Assembly (NCBI RefSeq): GCF_033547095.1
Contig: NZ_CP137852.1
Coordinates: 4,117,001-4,181,000, forward strand
Direction of reading: 5' to 3'
DNA: 64,000 bases
Source of the DNA: Sediminicoccus rosea
GTDB taxonomy: Bacteria > Pseudomonadota > Alphaproteobacteria > Acetobacterales > Acetobacteraceae
Made by a program: the position numbers and the translations under genes. The notes under the pieces are model-generated. The model was given only the letters and a program-made list of their open reading frames with translations. It had not been told where the DNA came from and made no database searches. The first letter of the stretch is position 1, and every line of letters starts with the position of its first letter. Below are positions 17,825 through 26,268 of the stretch, piece by piece.

Positions 17825-18126
17825 CCGCCCCGGCGCCGGTGCCGCCACCAATCCTGTAGCGGCCCCAGCACCAGCAGTGGCGAGGCGGCCAGCGTCATCA
17901 GCGCCAGCACCGCCGCCCAGCCGCGGGCGCCCGAGGCGAAGGCCGCGACCGTGGCTCCGGCCAACCCGCCCACCACCAGCCCGCCCAGGGCGAAGAGCCC
18001 CAGGATCAACCGGTGCCGGTGTGAGAGCCATTCGGGCGGCGGCACCTCCGGCGCCAGCGGCTTGCCGTCGCGCCCCACATCGGTGACGCGCGCCGGGTCC
18101 AGCCCGAAGGGCCTTTCCTCCGCCAT
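17821..18126 (-). CDS. Small two-helix membrane protein, unknown
   Basis: The 101-residue protein has a hydrophilic N-terminal third, then two predicted membrane helices (about residues 40-63 and 69-90) and an Arg-rich tail, DWWRHRRRGG. It fits a hairpin membrane protein with both ends in the cytoplasm. No family is recognised. The gene begins six bases after the upstream N-formylglutamate amidohydrolase-like gene on the same strand, and its end overlaps the convergent hydroxyacid dehydrogenase gene by four bases. Confidence 0.7.
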   Translation of the reverse strand: MAEERPFGLDPARVTDVGRDGKPLAPEVPPPEWLSHRHRLILGLFALGGLVVGGLAGATVAAFASGARGWAAVLALMTLAASPLLVLGPLQDWWRHRRRGG

Positions 18127-18132
18127 CGCGCC

Positions 18133-19026
18133 CTACTTGCCGCCCTTGAGCAGCCCGCTCCAGCCGAGCTTCAGCAATTCCCCCACCAGCGCCGAGATCT
18201 CCGCCTGGAAGGCCGCGAAGCTGGGGGCGCGCTCCACCCGTCCCTCATCCATGTAGAGGCTGCGGGCGATCTCGATCTGGATCGCGTGGATGTTTTCGCG
18301 TGGGCGGCCGTAATGGCGGGTGATGTAGCCGCCGGCATAGGGGTCGTTGCGTTGCACGCGCCGCCCGCGCGCCTGCAGCAGCGCCTCGATGGCACGCGTG
18401 GCGCGCGGCGCGCAGGCCGAGCCATGTGCGTCGCCCAGCACGAATTCCGGCGCCTCGCCGGCGCCACCTGGCCCGGCGCCGCTGGGCATGGAATGGCAAT
18501 CCACCAGCAGGCAGAAGCCGAACCGCTCGCGCGTCTCGGCCACCAGCGCCGCCAGCGTCGCATGGAACGGCTCCCAGGAAAGCCGCACGCGACGCTCCGC
18601 CTCCTGGAAGGAGAGCCGCCGCCGGTAGATCGCCTCGCCATTCGCCACCACGCGGGCGATGGTGCCGAGGCCGGCGCCCACGCGCGGGCTCGCGGAATTC
18701 ACCCAGTCGGGCAGCGGCTCGTCGAACATGCCGGGGTCGAGCTCCCACGCCTCGCGATTCGCGTCGCACCAGGCGCGCGGGAAGCGGGCGGCGAGCAGCG
18801 GCGCGCCGAGCGCGGGGGCGGCGGCGAAGAGCTCCTCGACGAAGGCATCCTCGCTCTTGCGCAGCGCCGTCGCATCGAGCCGCGCCGCGGCCAGGAACTC
18901 CTCCGGATAATCGCGCCCCGAATGCGCCGAGACAAAGACCAGCGGCGCCACGTGATGCACGGGGCGCGTCAGGTCGAAGGCGCGCGGGCGCAATTCGGCC
19001 GGAGCGATCATGTCAGGCGCCAGCAC
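18133..19026 (-). CDS. N-formylglutamate amidohydrolase family protein
   Basis: About 297 residues of the FGase family (zinc amidohydrolases of the HutG type). Landmarks are PLVFVSAHSGRDYPEEFL near the N-terminus, FPRAWCDANREAWELD, LLVDCHSMPS with a metal His, and ITRHYGRPRENIHAIQIEI with the downstream His. Family members release formate from N-formylglutamate at the end of a histidine-degradation route or hydrolyse related N-acyl amino acids. No hut genes are nearby. The start may be GTG 19026 or ATG 19011, neither with a strong Shine-Dalgarno. It follows the isocitrate-lyase-like gene after three bases. Confidence 0.88.
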   Translation of the reverse strand: MLAPDMIAPAELRPRAFDLTRPVHHVAPLVFVSAHSGRDYPEEFLAAARLDATALRKSEDAFVEELFAAAPALGAPLLAARFPRAWCDANREAWELDPGMFDEPLPDWVNSASPRVGAGLGTIARVVANGEAIYRRRLSFQEAERRVRLSWEPFHATLAALVAETRERFGFCLLVDCHSMPSGAGPGGAGEAPEFVLGDAHGSACAPRATRAIEALLQARGRRVQRNDPYAGGYITRHYGRPRENIHAIQIEIARSLYMDEGRVERAPSFAAFQAEISALVGELLKLGWSGLLKGGK

Positions 19027-19029
19027 GCG

Positions 19030-19995
19030 TCATCCGCGCGGCGCATCCGGGCGATGGCCCAGCCCGCCCTCGTATTTCTCCTGCGCCTCGGGGGGCAGAT
19101 AGGCCTGCTCCAGTGCGCGGATCTCGTCGAAGCCCGAGAATTTGTGCAGGTTGCCAAGGCGGTGGTTGGACAGCCGCTCGGTCATCCGCGCCTCGGCCAT
19201 CGGGCCATCCCGGCGCAATTCGGCGGCAAGGTCGCCCATCGCCATGATGGATTGCCGCAGCAACGCGCCGGGCAGGATGCAGGTGGCGATGCCCAATGCG
19301 CCCATGCGCTCGGCCGTCATGCGCGGCGAGATGCCGGTCATGTTGTAGAAGACCGGGCCCTTCACCTCGCGCGTGATGCGCTCCACCTCGGCCTCGCTCG
19401 CCGGCCCTTCGACGAAGGCCTGGTCGGCGCCGGCATCGAGGAAGGCATTGGCACGCCAGATCGCCTCGTCCAGCGAGCCGCCATGGGCGCCGCGGCTGTC
19501 GGTGCGCGCGATGATCAGGAAGCTCGGATCCAGCGCGCGGCGCGTATCCGCCGCGGCACGGATCTTCGCCACCGCCTCGGCGCGGCCGATCACCTCGCGC
19601 CCCGCGACATGGCCGCACCGCTTGGGCGCGACCTGATCCTCCAGATGGATGCCGGCGACGCCGGCGCGGATGAACTCCTCCACGCAGCGCACCACGTTGA
19701 TCGCGTTGCCATGGCCCGTATCGCCATCGGCGATCACGGGGACGCGCACCGCACTCGCGATCAGCTTCGCGTTCAGCGCCATCTCGCTGAGCGTGGCGAG
19801 GCCCGCATCGGGCAGCCCGAGCAGGCCGATCGATGTGCCGTAGCCCGACATGTACACCGCCTCGAACCCGGCCTCCTCCAGGATCAGGGCGGAGAGCGCG
19901 TTGTAGCAGCCCGGCACCACCAGCGGCTTGTGCTGGGCCAGCAGGGCCCGCAGGCGCTCCCCCGGACGACCCGTCTCCGCCTGACCCAACCGCAT
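19030..19995 (-). CDS. Isocitrate lyase/PEP mutase superfamily enzyme
   Basis: The 321-residue TIM-barrel enzyme has the superfamily signature KRCGH (residues 125-129, general base Cys127). Mg-binding acids are in ADGDTGHGN (Asp90, Asp92) and HLED (119-120). Its length and the GHV segment suit the 2-methylisocitrate lyase, oxaloacetate decarboxylase or carboxyphosphonoenolpyruvate mutase branches rather than the larger isocitrate lyase. The reaction is therefore a C-C or P-C lyase or mutase step on a dicarboxylic acid, not further resolved. GGGAGAG precedes the ATG at 19995. It leads a three-gene minus-strand unit and is divergent from the DUF169 gene. Confidence 0.88.
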   Translation of the reverse strand: MRLGQAETGRPGERLRALLAQHKPLVVPGCYNALSALILEEAGFEAVYMSGYGTSIGLLGLPDAGLATLSEMALNAKLIASAVRVPVIADGDTGHGNAINVVRCVEEFIRAGVAGIHLEDQVAPKRCGHVAGREVIGRAEAVAKIRAAADTRRALDPSFLIIARTDSRGAHGGSLDEAIWRANAFLDAGADQAFVEGPASEAEVERITREVKGPVFYNMTGISPRMTAERMGALGIATCILPGALLRQSIMAMGDLAAELRRDGPMAEARMTERLSNHRLGNLHKFSGFDEIRALEQAYLPPEAQEKYEGGLGHRPDAPRG

Positions 19996-20064
19996 GCCAC
20001 TCTCCCGTCTTCCGCCGGGCGAGACCCCGTGCAACGCTGCCGAGAATAACAGGAGAACGCCGCC

Positions 20065-20868
20065 ATGCCAGATGGAACCACCGAAGCGCCGCCCAACGCC
20101 GCCGGCCTCGCCGAGCTCGCCAGCGCCCTCTCCGATCTTTTGCGCCTGCGCACCCTGCCGATCGGCATGAAGCTCTTCCGCGACGCCGAGAGCATGCAGC
20201 AGGTCCAGGGGCTGCGTCGGCCCACGCCGGGCAAGCGCTTCTCCACCTGCCAGCTGGTCACGCAGGCGCGCCTCGCCGGATTCACGCTCGGCGTCACGCA
20301 TGAGAACGTGCCCGAATTCAGCAATTGCGGCGGCGTGATCGGGCTGAACACGCCCTCCGAGCTCTACCTCTCCGGCCGCAAGATGGAGGGCGTCTGGTTC
20401 GAGAACATCGAAGCCTCAGCCGCGCATCAGGCGCAGATGCCGCGCGTGCCCGCCGAATACCACGGCCTCGTCATCTCGCCGCTGCGCGCGGCGCGGCTCG
20501 ATCCGCCCGACATCTGCCTCTTCTACGCGAACCCGGCGCAGATGATCCTCTTCATCAATGGGCTGCAATGGCGCAACTATCAGCGCTACGACTTCTCCAT
20601 CACGGGCGAGAGCGCCTGCGCCGACAGCTGGGGCCGCGCGCTGCGCGACCGCACCGTCTGCCTCTCGCTCCCCTGCTACGCCGAGCGCCGCTATGGCGGT
20701 GTCGCGGATGACGAGATGCTGATGGCCTGCCCGCCCGCCGACCTCGCGCGCGCCGTGACGGGGCTGCGCGGGCTGTCCAAGGCGGGGCTGCGCTACCCGA
20801 TCATGCCCTATGGGCCGCAGGCCGACCCTGCGGAGGGGATGGGAAAGAGCTACGCCGGCAAGAGCTGA
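20065..20868 (+). CDS. DUF169 family protein
   Basis: The 267-residue cytoplasmic protein matches the DUF169 family, whose function is not established. Typical features are an N-terminal helix leading to LRLRTLPIGMKLF, several conserved Cys (FSTCQLVTQAR, FSNCGGVIG, ESACADSW, CLSLPCY) and a C-terminal GLRGLSKAGLRYPI. The Cys pattern could bind a metal or cofactor, but this is inferred. It is alone on the plus strand between an isocitrate-lyase-like gene (divergent) and serS (convergent). Confidence 0.82.
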   Translation: MPDGTTEAPPNAAGLAELASALSDLLRLRTLPIGMKLFRDAESMQQVQGLRRPTPGKRFSTCQLVTQARLAGFTLGVTHENVPEFSNCGGVIGLNTPSELYLSGRKMEGVWFENIEASAAHQAQMPRVPAEYHGLVISPLRAARLDPPDICLFYANPAQMILFINGLQWRNYQRYDFSITGESACADSWGRALRDRTVCLSLPCYAERRYGGVADDEMLMACPPADLARAVTGLRGLSKAGLRYPIMPYGPQADPAEGMGKSYAGKS

Positions 20869-20891
20869 GCGCGGGCTCCGCCCGAACCCGC

Positions 20892-20923
20892 TGGGGCCGC
20901 CTCTTTAAACAGACGGGGCCCCA
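20892..20923 (+). terminator. Possible terminator hairpin after the DUF169 gene
   Basis: TGGGGCC (20892-20898) can pair with GGCCCCA (20917-20923) across an AT-containing loop that includes the serS stop. A smaller CGGGC-TCC-GCCCG hairpin precedes it. There is no U-run, so termination in either direction is uncertain. Confidence 0.3.
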
Positions 20924-22176
20924 GACCCCACTACCGCAACGCCCATCCAGGGGCGCAATACTTCAGGTACCAAAATGGTCCCATCGGGTTGCTGGTGGGT
21001 TTCCATGACGGCGATCAAGGCACGGCCCACAGCCACGCCCGAGCCGTTCAGCGTGTGCGGCAAGACCATCTCCTTGCCGCGCTTGAACCGCGCCTTCATC
21101 CGCCGCGCCTGAAAATCCCGGCAATTGGAGCAGGAGGAAATCTCCCGCCACGCCTTCTGCCCCGGCAGCCAGACCTCGAGGTCATAGGTCCGCGCGGCGC
21201 CGAAGCCCGTATCGCCGGCGCAGAGAAACACCCGCCGCCAGGTCAGGCCCAGCGCCGTCAGCACCGCCTCGGCGCAGCGCGTCATGCGCTCATGCTCGGC
21301 GTCGCTGTCCTCGGGCCGCGTGATGGAGACCATCTCCACCTTGCTGAACTGGTGCTGACGCAACATGCCGCGCGTGTCCCGCCCCGCACTCCCCGCCTCG
21401 CTGCGGAAACAGGGCGTCAGCGCGGTGAAGCGCAGCGGCTCGACCGGCTCGGCGATCACCTGGTCGGCAACGAGGTTGGTCAGCGGCACCTCGGCCGTCG
21501 GGATCAGGTAGTGGTCGCCCGTCTTGAACAGGTCTTCCTCGAATTTCGGCAGCTGGTTCGTGCCGTAGAGCGTGGTGGCGTTCACCAGCAGCGGCGGGTT
21601 CACCTCCATGTAGCCATGCGTGTCCACATGCAGGCCCAGCATCCACTGGCCAAGCGCGCGCTCGAGCCGCGCGAGCGCGCCCTTGAGCACCACGAAGCGG
21701 CTGCCCGACAAGCGCGTCGCGCTCGCGAAATCCATCAGGCCCAGCGCCTCGCCCAGCTCGAAATGCTGCTTGGCGCCGGGCAGATCCGCCGGCGTGCCAT
21801 GGGTGTGGAGCACGACATTCGCCGTCTCGTCGCGGCCCTCCGGCACCTCGGCATCAAGGATGTTGGGCAGCACCTCCAGCCCGGCCGTAAGCTCGCGCTC
21901 GGTGACGGCGGGCAGATCGGAGGCGGCATGCGCCTGGATCGCCGCGACCTCGGCCTTCAGGCGCTCGGCCTCGGCGGTGTCGCCACGCTTCATGGCGCCG
22001 CCGATCTCGCGGCTCAGTTCGTTGCGGCGGCTCTGCGCCGCCTCGGTGCCGCGAATCGCCTCGCGCCGCGCATCATCGAGCGCGATGAGCATGGAGGACT
22101 GCGCCGGAAGCCCCCGCCGCGCCATCGCCGCGTCGAAAGCCGCCGGATCGGCGCGCACCGCCCTGATGTCATGCAT
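20905..22176 (-). CDS. serS: Seryl-tRNA synthetase
   Basis: The 423-residue class II aminoacyl-tRNA synthetase charges tRNA-Ser. The N-terminal coiled-coil arm (about residues 27-100) grips the long variable arm of the tRNA. The catalytic domain has TAEVPLTN (227-234), motif 2 [14 protein letters not shown] (257-270) followed by QHQFSKVEM, and motif 3 [17 protein letters not shown] near the C-terminus. Length is typical. It is last in the tatB-tatC-serS unit, 68 bases after tatC. Confidence 0.98.
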   Translation of the reverse strand: MHDIRAVRADPAAFDAAMARRGLPAQSSMLIALDDARREAIRGTEAAQSRRNELSREIGGAMKRGDTAEAERLKAEVAAIQAHAASDLPAVTERELTAGLEVLPNILDAEVPEGRDETANVVLHTHGTPADLPGAKQHFELGEALGLMDFASATRLSGSRFVVLKGALARLERALGQWMLGLHVDTHGYMEVNPPLLVNATTLYGTNQLPKFEEDLFKTGDHYLIPTAEVPLTNLVADQVIAEPVEPLRFTALTPCFRSEAGSAGRDTRGMLRQHQFSKVEMVSITRPEDSDAEHERMTRCAEAVLTALGLTWRRVFLCAGDTGFGAARTYDLEVWLPGQKAWREISSCSNCRDFQARRMKARFKRGKEMVLPHTLNGSGVAVGRALIAVMETHQQPDGTILVPEVLRPWMGVAVVGSGAPSV

Positions 22177-22244
22177 GGTCAGATCACCGTGAAAACCAAG
22201 GCTGCGCCGTTAGGCCAGCCGAGGCAGAGGGTCAACCGATCCGG

Positions 22245-23042
22245 CTAAGCCGTTTCTTCCTTCGGCGGCTTCGGCGTGGTCCAGGCTGCGAAGAGGATCG
22301 AGATCTCGTAGAGCAGGATCAGCGGCACGGCCAAACCCACCTGACTGATCACGTCCGGCGGCGTGATGATGGCCGCCACGACGAACATGCCGACGATGGC
22401 GTAGCGCCGCCCCTTGCGCAGGCTCTGCACGTTCAGAATGCCGACCTTGCACAGCAGGACGAGGCCCACCGGCATCTGGAAGGCGAGGCCGAAGGCCAGG
22501 ATCATGTGCATGACGAGCGAGAGATACTCGCTCACCTTCGCTTCGAGCTGGATCGGCACGGTGCCGGCACCGGCCGGCGTCTCGAAGCTGATGAAGAAGT
22601 GCCAGGCCAGCGGGAAGATGAAGTAGTAGGCGAGCGCGGCCCCCAGCAGGAACAGGATGGGCGAGGCGATCAGGAAGGGCATGATCGTCCGCTTCTCGGA
22701 CCGATACAGCCCGGGCGCGATGAACAGCCAGAGCTGCGTCGCCCAGATCGGGAAGGAGAAGAAGATCGCGCCGAAGAAGGCCACCTTCAGGTAGGTGAAG
22801 AAGGCCTCGTACAGCGCGGTGAAGATCATCCGCCGGTCGCCGCCGCCCTGCTCGTACAGCACGTTGGCCAGCGGCTGCGCCAGGAAGCCATAGATGTTCG
22901 TGCTGAAATAATAGCAGAGCGCGAAGGCGATGAAGAACGCACCGACCGACCAGAGGAGCCGCTGCCGCAGCTCCATCAGGTGCTCGATGAGCGGCATCGG
23001 CTTGTCGTTGATGGGATCGTCGTCTTGCGCGGTGTTGGACAA
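22245..23042 (-). CDS. tatC: Sec-independent protein translocase subunit TatC
   Basis: This 265-residue inner-membrane protein is the receptor core of the twin-arginine translocon, recognising Arg-Arg signal peptides together with TatB. Six membrane segments are visible. The N-terminal signature MPLIEHLMELRQRLL (from residue 16) carries the conserved cytoplasmic Glu/Arg, and the periplasmic FLAQPLANVL and ALYEAFFTYLKVAFFGAIF regions follow. The start is TTG at 23042, supported by GAGG five bases upstream. An ATG 15 codons later would still keep the core. It follows tatB by seven bases. Confidence 0.97.
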   Translation of the reverse strand: MSNTAQDDDPINDKPMPLIEHLMELRQRLLWSVGAFFIAFALCYYFSTNIYGFLAQPLANVLYEQGGGDRRMIFTALYEAFFTYLKVAFFGAIFFSFPIWATQLWLFIAPGLYRSEKRTIMPFLIASPILFLLGAALAYYFIFPLAWHFFISFETPAGAGTVPIQLEAKVSEYLSLVMHMILAFGLAFQMPVGLVLLCKVGILNVQSLRKGRRYAIVGMFVVAAIITPPDVISQVGLAVPLILLYEISILFAAWTTPKPPKEETA

Positions 23043-23049
23043 GGCGGCC

Positions 23050-23652
23050 TCAGGCGGTCTTGGCCGCGGCTTCCGCCGCGGGCGTGGCGGGCGCAGCGGG
23101 TGTCGCGGTCGCAGTCGGGGTCGAGGTCGGCGGCGTCATCGGCGCGGGCTCGGGCGGCGGCGCCACGTTCAGCGGCGCGGGCGTCGAGGGCGGCACGAAG
23201 GAGGGCATGTCGGGCGCGGGCGGCGTCGGCAGCGGGTCGGGCGCCTTGTAGGGCGCCATGGTCTGGGGCGGGATCATCGCCGGCGCATCGGGCATGTCCC
23301 GCGCGGTGGGCGGCGGCGTCCAGGTCGGCGTGCTGCTGCCCAGCGGATTCTCGGAGAAGGTCTTGGTGAGTGTGCCGTCGGCATCCACCGTCTTGGTGAT
23401 CTCGCCCTTCAGGTCGAAGCTGCGGATCTCGTTGATGGCGCCCTTCACCTCGGCGATCTGGTTGCGGACCTCGTCCAGCTTGGCCTCGCGCACCAGTTCA
23501 TCGGCCTGCTGCTGGAAGCTCGCGAGCTTCTGCTTGCCGGTCTTGATCAGGTCCGCGATTCCGCGAATGGCGCCGGGCAGGTCCTTGGGCCCGATCACCA
23601 CCAGCGCCACCACGGCGATCAACAAAATCTCGGACCAGGCGAGGTCGAGCAT
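23050..23652 (-). CDS. tatB: Sec-independent protein translocase subunit TatB
   Basis: The 200-residue protein has one N-terminal membrane helix (about residues 5-21, with Glu8 typical of TatB), the hinge GPKDLPGAIR, an amphipathic helix to about residue 80, and a long Pro/Ala/Thr-rich tail (about 105-200). With TatC it forms the Tat substrate receptor. The Glu8, the GPKDLP motif and position before tatC identify it as TatB rather than TatA. A tatA gene would normally lie just upstream, but that place holds an ABC ATPase. Its own promoter candidate is at 23681-23709. Confidence 0.95.
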   Translation of the reverse strand: MLDLAWSEILLIAVVALVVIGPKDLPGAIRGIADLIKTGKQKLASFQQQADELVREAKLDEVRNQIAEVKGAINEIRSFDLKGEITKTVDADGTLTKTFSENPLGSSTPTWTPPPTARDMPDAPAMIPPQTMAPYKAPDPLPTPPAPDMPSFVPPSTPAPLNVAPPPEPAPMTPPTSTPTATATPAAPATPAAEAAAKTA

Positions 23653-23680
23653 CCCATCCCCAATACGGTTTCAGCAGCCC

Positions 23681-23709
23681 TGGATACCAGCAGGCCGGGC
23701 AGCCGCCAA
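23681..23709 (-). promoter_or_regulatory. Candidate sigma-70 type promoter for tatB-tatC-serS
   Basis: On the minus strand TTGGCG (23709-23704) and TATCCA (23686-23681) are separated by 17 bases and end 28 bases before the tatB ATG. The match is reasonable for an alphaproteobacterial housekeeping promoter and would let tatBC be expressed independently of the ABC ATPase gene. Confidence 0.4.
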
Positions 23710-23725
23710 TGCGGCTTGGCGCTAT

Positions 23726-24826
23726 CTAGGCGCTCTGGGCCTCGGTTGCACCCTGCCCCCCCCCTGGAATACCCCCCTGGGCGCGCGGAAAAGCGAAGGC
23801 GCGGCCGGGGTCGAGCGCCACGCCCACCATCTGGCCTCGCACCAGGGCGGCGCCCGGCGGCAGCCGGGCATGCAGGTGGAGCACGCCCCCCTCGCCATCC
23901 GCCACCGCCATATGGACCAGGGTGGTGGCCCCGAGCAGGCGGCAGGCCTCGACCTCGGCCAGCGTGCTGCCCTCCTGGCCGGCCGGGAGGATGCGAAGCC
24001 CCTCGGGCCGCAGCAGCAGCTCGGCCGGGCTGCCCTCGGGCAGGCCGCCGGCCGGCGCGCAGCCGATCACGCTCCAGGCCTGGCCCTCGCGAATCCGCGC
24101 CGGCAGCCGGTTCACCTCGCCCAGGAAGGTGGCCACGAAGGGGTCGGCCGGCTGGAGATAGAGCTGCTCGGGCGTGCCGAGCTGCACGACGCGCCCCTCT
24201 CGCATCAGGGCGATGCGGTCAGCCATGAACATCGCCTCCTCGGCGTCATGCGTCACGATCAGCGCGGGAATCCCGGCCTCCTGCAACACATGCAGCGTGT
24301 CATCGCGCACCTGTTCGCGCAGGCGCGCATCGAGGCTCGCGAAGGCCTCGTCCAGCAGCAGCACGGCCGGGCGCGGGGCCAGCGCACGGGCCAGCGCGAC
24401 CCGCTGCTGCTGCCCGCCGGAGAGCTGGTGTGGCCAGGCGCTGGCATAGGCCTCGAGGCCCACGCGGGCCAGCGCCTCGGCCACACGCCAGACGCGATCG
24501 CCCTTCGGCATGCCGCGCAGGCCGAAGGCGACGTTCTCCTGCACGGTCAGGTGCGGGAACAGCGCGTAGTCCTGGAAGACAAAGCCCACATGCCGCTGCT
24601 CGGGCGGGATTTCCTGCCCCGGCTCGGCCAGCACACGGCCATCGAGCAGGATTCGCCCCTGCTGGAGGTGTTCCAGCCCCGCGACCAGGCGCAGCAGCGT
24701 CGTCTTGCCATCGCCCGAGGGGCCGAGGAGGCAGACGATCTCGCCGCGCGCCACCTCGATGGTGATGCCGCGCAGCACCTCGCGCTCGCCATAGCTGTGG
24801 CGGATGTCGGAGAGGATGAGGCTCAT
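23726..24826 (-). CDS. Orphan ABC transporter ATPase, FbpC/PotA-like
   Basis: The 366-residue ATPase has Walker A GPSGDGKTT (35-43, with Asp where Cys/Ala/Ser is usual), a Q-loop at VFQDYALFPHLTV, signature LSGGQQQR (135-142), Walker B VLLLDEAF (155-162) and switch His in VTHDAEEA. A C-terminal TOBE-like regulatory domain (about 235-345) puts it with iron(III), spermidine/putrescine or sulfate importer ATPases. No binding protein or permease is adjacent. It lies between scpB and tatB, in the usual place of tatA. Near the 3' end is a run of nine C (23756-23764), which encodes the Gly-rich tail. Confidence 0.93.
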   Translation of the reverse strand: MSLILSDIRHSYGEREVLRGITIEVARGEIVCLLGPSGDGKTTLLRLVAGLEHLQQGRILLDGRVLAEPGQEIPPEQRHVGFVFQDYALFPHLTVQENVAFGLRGMPKGDRVWRVAEALARVGLEAYASAWPHQLSGGQQQRVALARALAPRPAVLLLDEAFASLDARLREQVRDDTLHVLQEAGIPALIVTHDAEEAMFMADRIALMREGRVVQLGTPEQLYLQPADPFVATFLGEVNRLPARIREGQAWSVIGCAPAGGLPEGSPAELLLRPEGLRILPAGQEGSTLAEVEACRLLGATTLVHMAVADGEGGVLHLHARLPPGAALVRGQMVGVALDPGRAFAFPRAQGGIPGGGQGATEAQSA

Positions 24827-24866
24827 GCCGCCTTGTGGGCGGGTCGGCGCGCCCTGTCCATAAGGC

Positions 24867-25514
24867 CTATGCCGCGTGCTGCCCCTCGGCGATGAGCGGC
24901 GGCGCGCCGGTGGGCGGCGGCGCCAGCTCCATCGCGGCGATGTCGCTCGAGACCAGCTCCTCCTTGCGGGGCAGCTCGTTCAGCGACTTCAGGCCGAACT
25001 GGTCCAGGAAGCGCGCCGTGGTGGCCCAGAGGGTGGGGCGGCCCGGCGCCTCCTTGCGGCCGCGGGGTGCGATCAGCCCGGCCTCCAGCAGCGCGTCCAG
25101 GCTGGCCTGGGCCAGGGCGGCGCCGCGGATCTCCTCGATCTCGGCGCGGGTCACCGGCTGGTGATAAGCGATGATGGACAGCGCCTCCATCGCCACGCGC
25201 GGCAGGCGGCGCGGCACCTCCACCACGCGGGTGATGGCCGGCGCCAGGTCCTGCGCGGTGCGGAAGGCATAGCCGCCGCCCACCTCCACCAGTTCCACCG
25301 CGCGGCCGGCGGTGCGGGCGAGCAGCGCGGTCAGCACGCTCTGCGCCTCGATTCCCGGCGGCAGGGCCAATTGCACCCGCGCGGCCGGGACCGGGCGCTC
25401 GGAGGCGAAGATCAGCGCCTCGGCAATGCGCAGCCCGTGCTCGAAATCGGCCGGGTTCACGGTGGGCGCGGCCTCGATGACCGCGGGCGGCAGGCTGTCC
25501 GTGTCAGCTGGCAT
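24867..25514 (-). CDS. scpB: Segregation and condensation protein ScpB
   Basis: The 215-residue protein has two winged-helix domains and works with ScpA as the kleisin complex on SMC for chromosome condensation and segregation. Recognisable segments are GLRIAEALIFASERPV, AMEALSIIAYHQPVTRAEIE (about 114-133) and the GRPTLWATTARFLDQFGL wing with LNELP. Of two in-frame ATGs, the one at 25514 has AGGGGGAA at good spacing, while the one at 25532 has none. The chosen start overlaps scpA by 11 bases. Confidence 0.95.
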   Translation of the reverse strand: MPADTDSLPPAVIEAAPTVNPADFEHGLRIAEALIFASERPVPAARVQLALPPGIEAQSVLTALLARTAGRAVELVEVGGGYAFRTAQDLAPAITRVVEVPRRLPRVAMEALSIIAYHQPVTRAEIEEIRGAALAQASLDALLEAGLIAPRGRKEAPGRPTLWATTARFLDQFGLKSLNELPRKEELVSSDIAAMELAPPPTGAPPLIAEGQHAA

Positions 25515-26268
25515 GATAGAGTTCCCCCTCATGGCGGCGCAGCAGGATCGGCCCGAAGGCCTCCTCCTGCCGCAATTCGACGCCGCCCCCCCGGGCGGCC
25601 TCCAAGGCGGCGATCAAGGTGCTGGCGACGGCTGCCTTGCGGTCGAGCGGCGAGAGCAGGCCCTCGGGCAGGAAGCTGGCCAGCGTGTTCCAGCCGGGCG
25701 TGCTGCCGATCAGCCATTGCAGCCGGGCCAGCGCCTCGGCCACCGACCAGAGCTTGCGGGGCTTGGGCGTGAAGGGGCGGTCCGCCGCACCCCGCCGCCG
25801 CGCCGTGGCATAGGCGCGCAGCAGCGAAGCGAGGTCGGCCACGATGCCCGAGCGGTCCTCGACGCGCAGGGATTCGGGGGCGCCGCGGGCGAAGACCTCG
25901 CGCCCCAGCTGCGCCCGGCTTTGCAGCCAGGCGGCGGCGGCGCGCATGCGGTCCAGCTCGGCCAGGCGCTCCGTCAGGCGATGCGCGGCGAGGATGGGGT
26001 CCTCCTCCTCCGGCCCGCGCTCCTCCTCGGGCAGCAGCAGGCGGGATTTCAGCCAGGCGAGCCAGGCCGCCATCACCAGCCAATCGGCCGCGAGTTCGAG
26101 GCGCACGCGGCGCGCGCCCTCCACGATGGCGAGGAACTGGTCCACCAGCGCCAGGATGGAGATCTGGCGGATATCCACCTTTTGCGCGCGGGCCAGTTCC
26201 AGCAGCACGTCGAGCGGGCCCTGGTATCCCTCCAGCTCGAGCTGGAGCGATTCCTGGACGCCGCTCAC
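25504..26268 (-). CDS. scpA: Segregation and condensation protein ScpA (kleisin)
   Basis: This 254-residue kleisin bridges the two SMC heads. The N-terminal SMC-neck-binding helices include LELEGYQGPLDVLLELARAQ and DIRQISILALVDQFL. The middle LVMAAWLAWLKSRLLLP is highly typical, and a C-terminal winged helix closes the protein. The start is GTG at 26268, overlapping the site-2 protease stop as GTGA. Downstream scpB overlaps it, so the pair is made in fixed ratio. Confidence 0.95.
   Translation of the reverse strand: MSGVQESLQLELEGYQGPLDVLLELARAQKVDIRQISILALVDQFLAIVEGARRVRLELAADWLVMAAWLAWLKSRLLLPEEERGPEEEDPILAAHRLTERLAELDRMRAAAAWLQSRAQLGREVFARGAPESLRVEDRSGIVADLASLLRAYATARRRGAADRPFTPKPRKLWSVAEALARLQWLIGSTPGWNTLASFLPEGLLSPLDRKAAVASTLIAALEAARGGGVELRQEEAFGPILLRRHEGELYHAS

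Noticed and set aside
19030-20301. Longer N-terminal extension (about 100 residues) of the isocitrate-lyase-like protein
   Set aside because: The extension runs antisense into the DUF169 gene, and ATG 19995 has a good Shine-Dalgarno and the family N-terminus.
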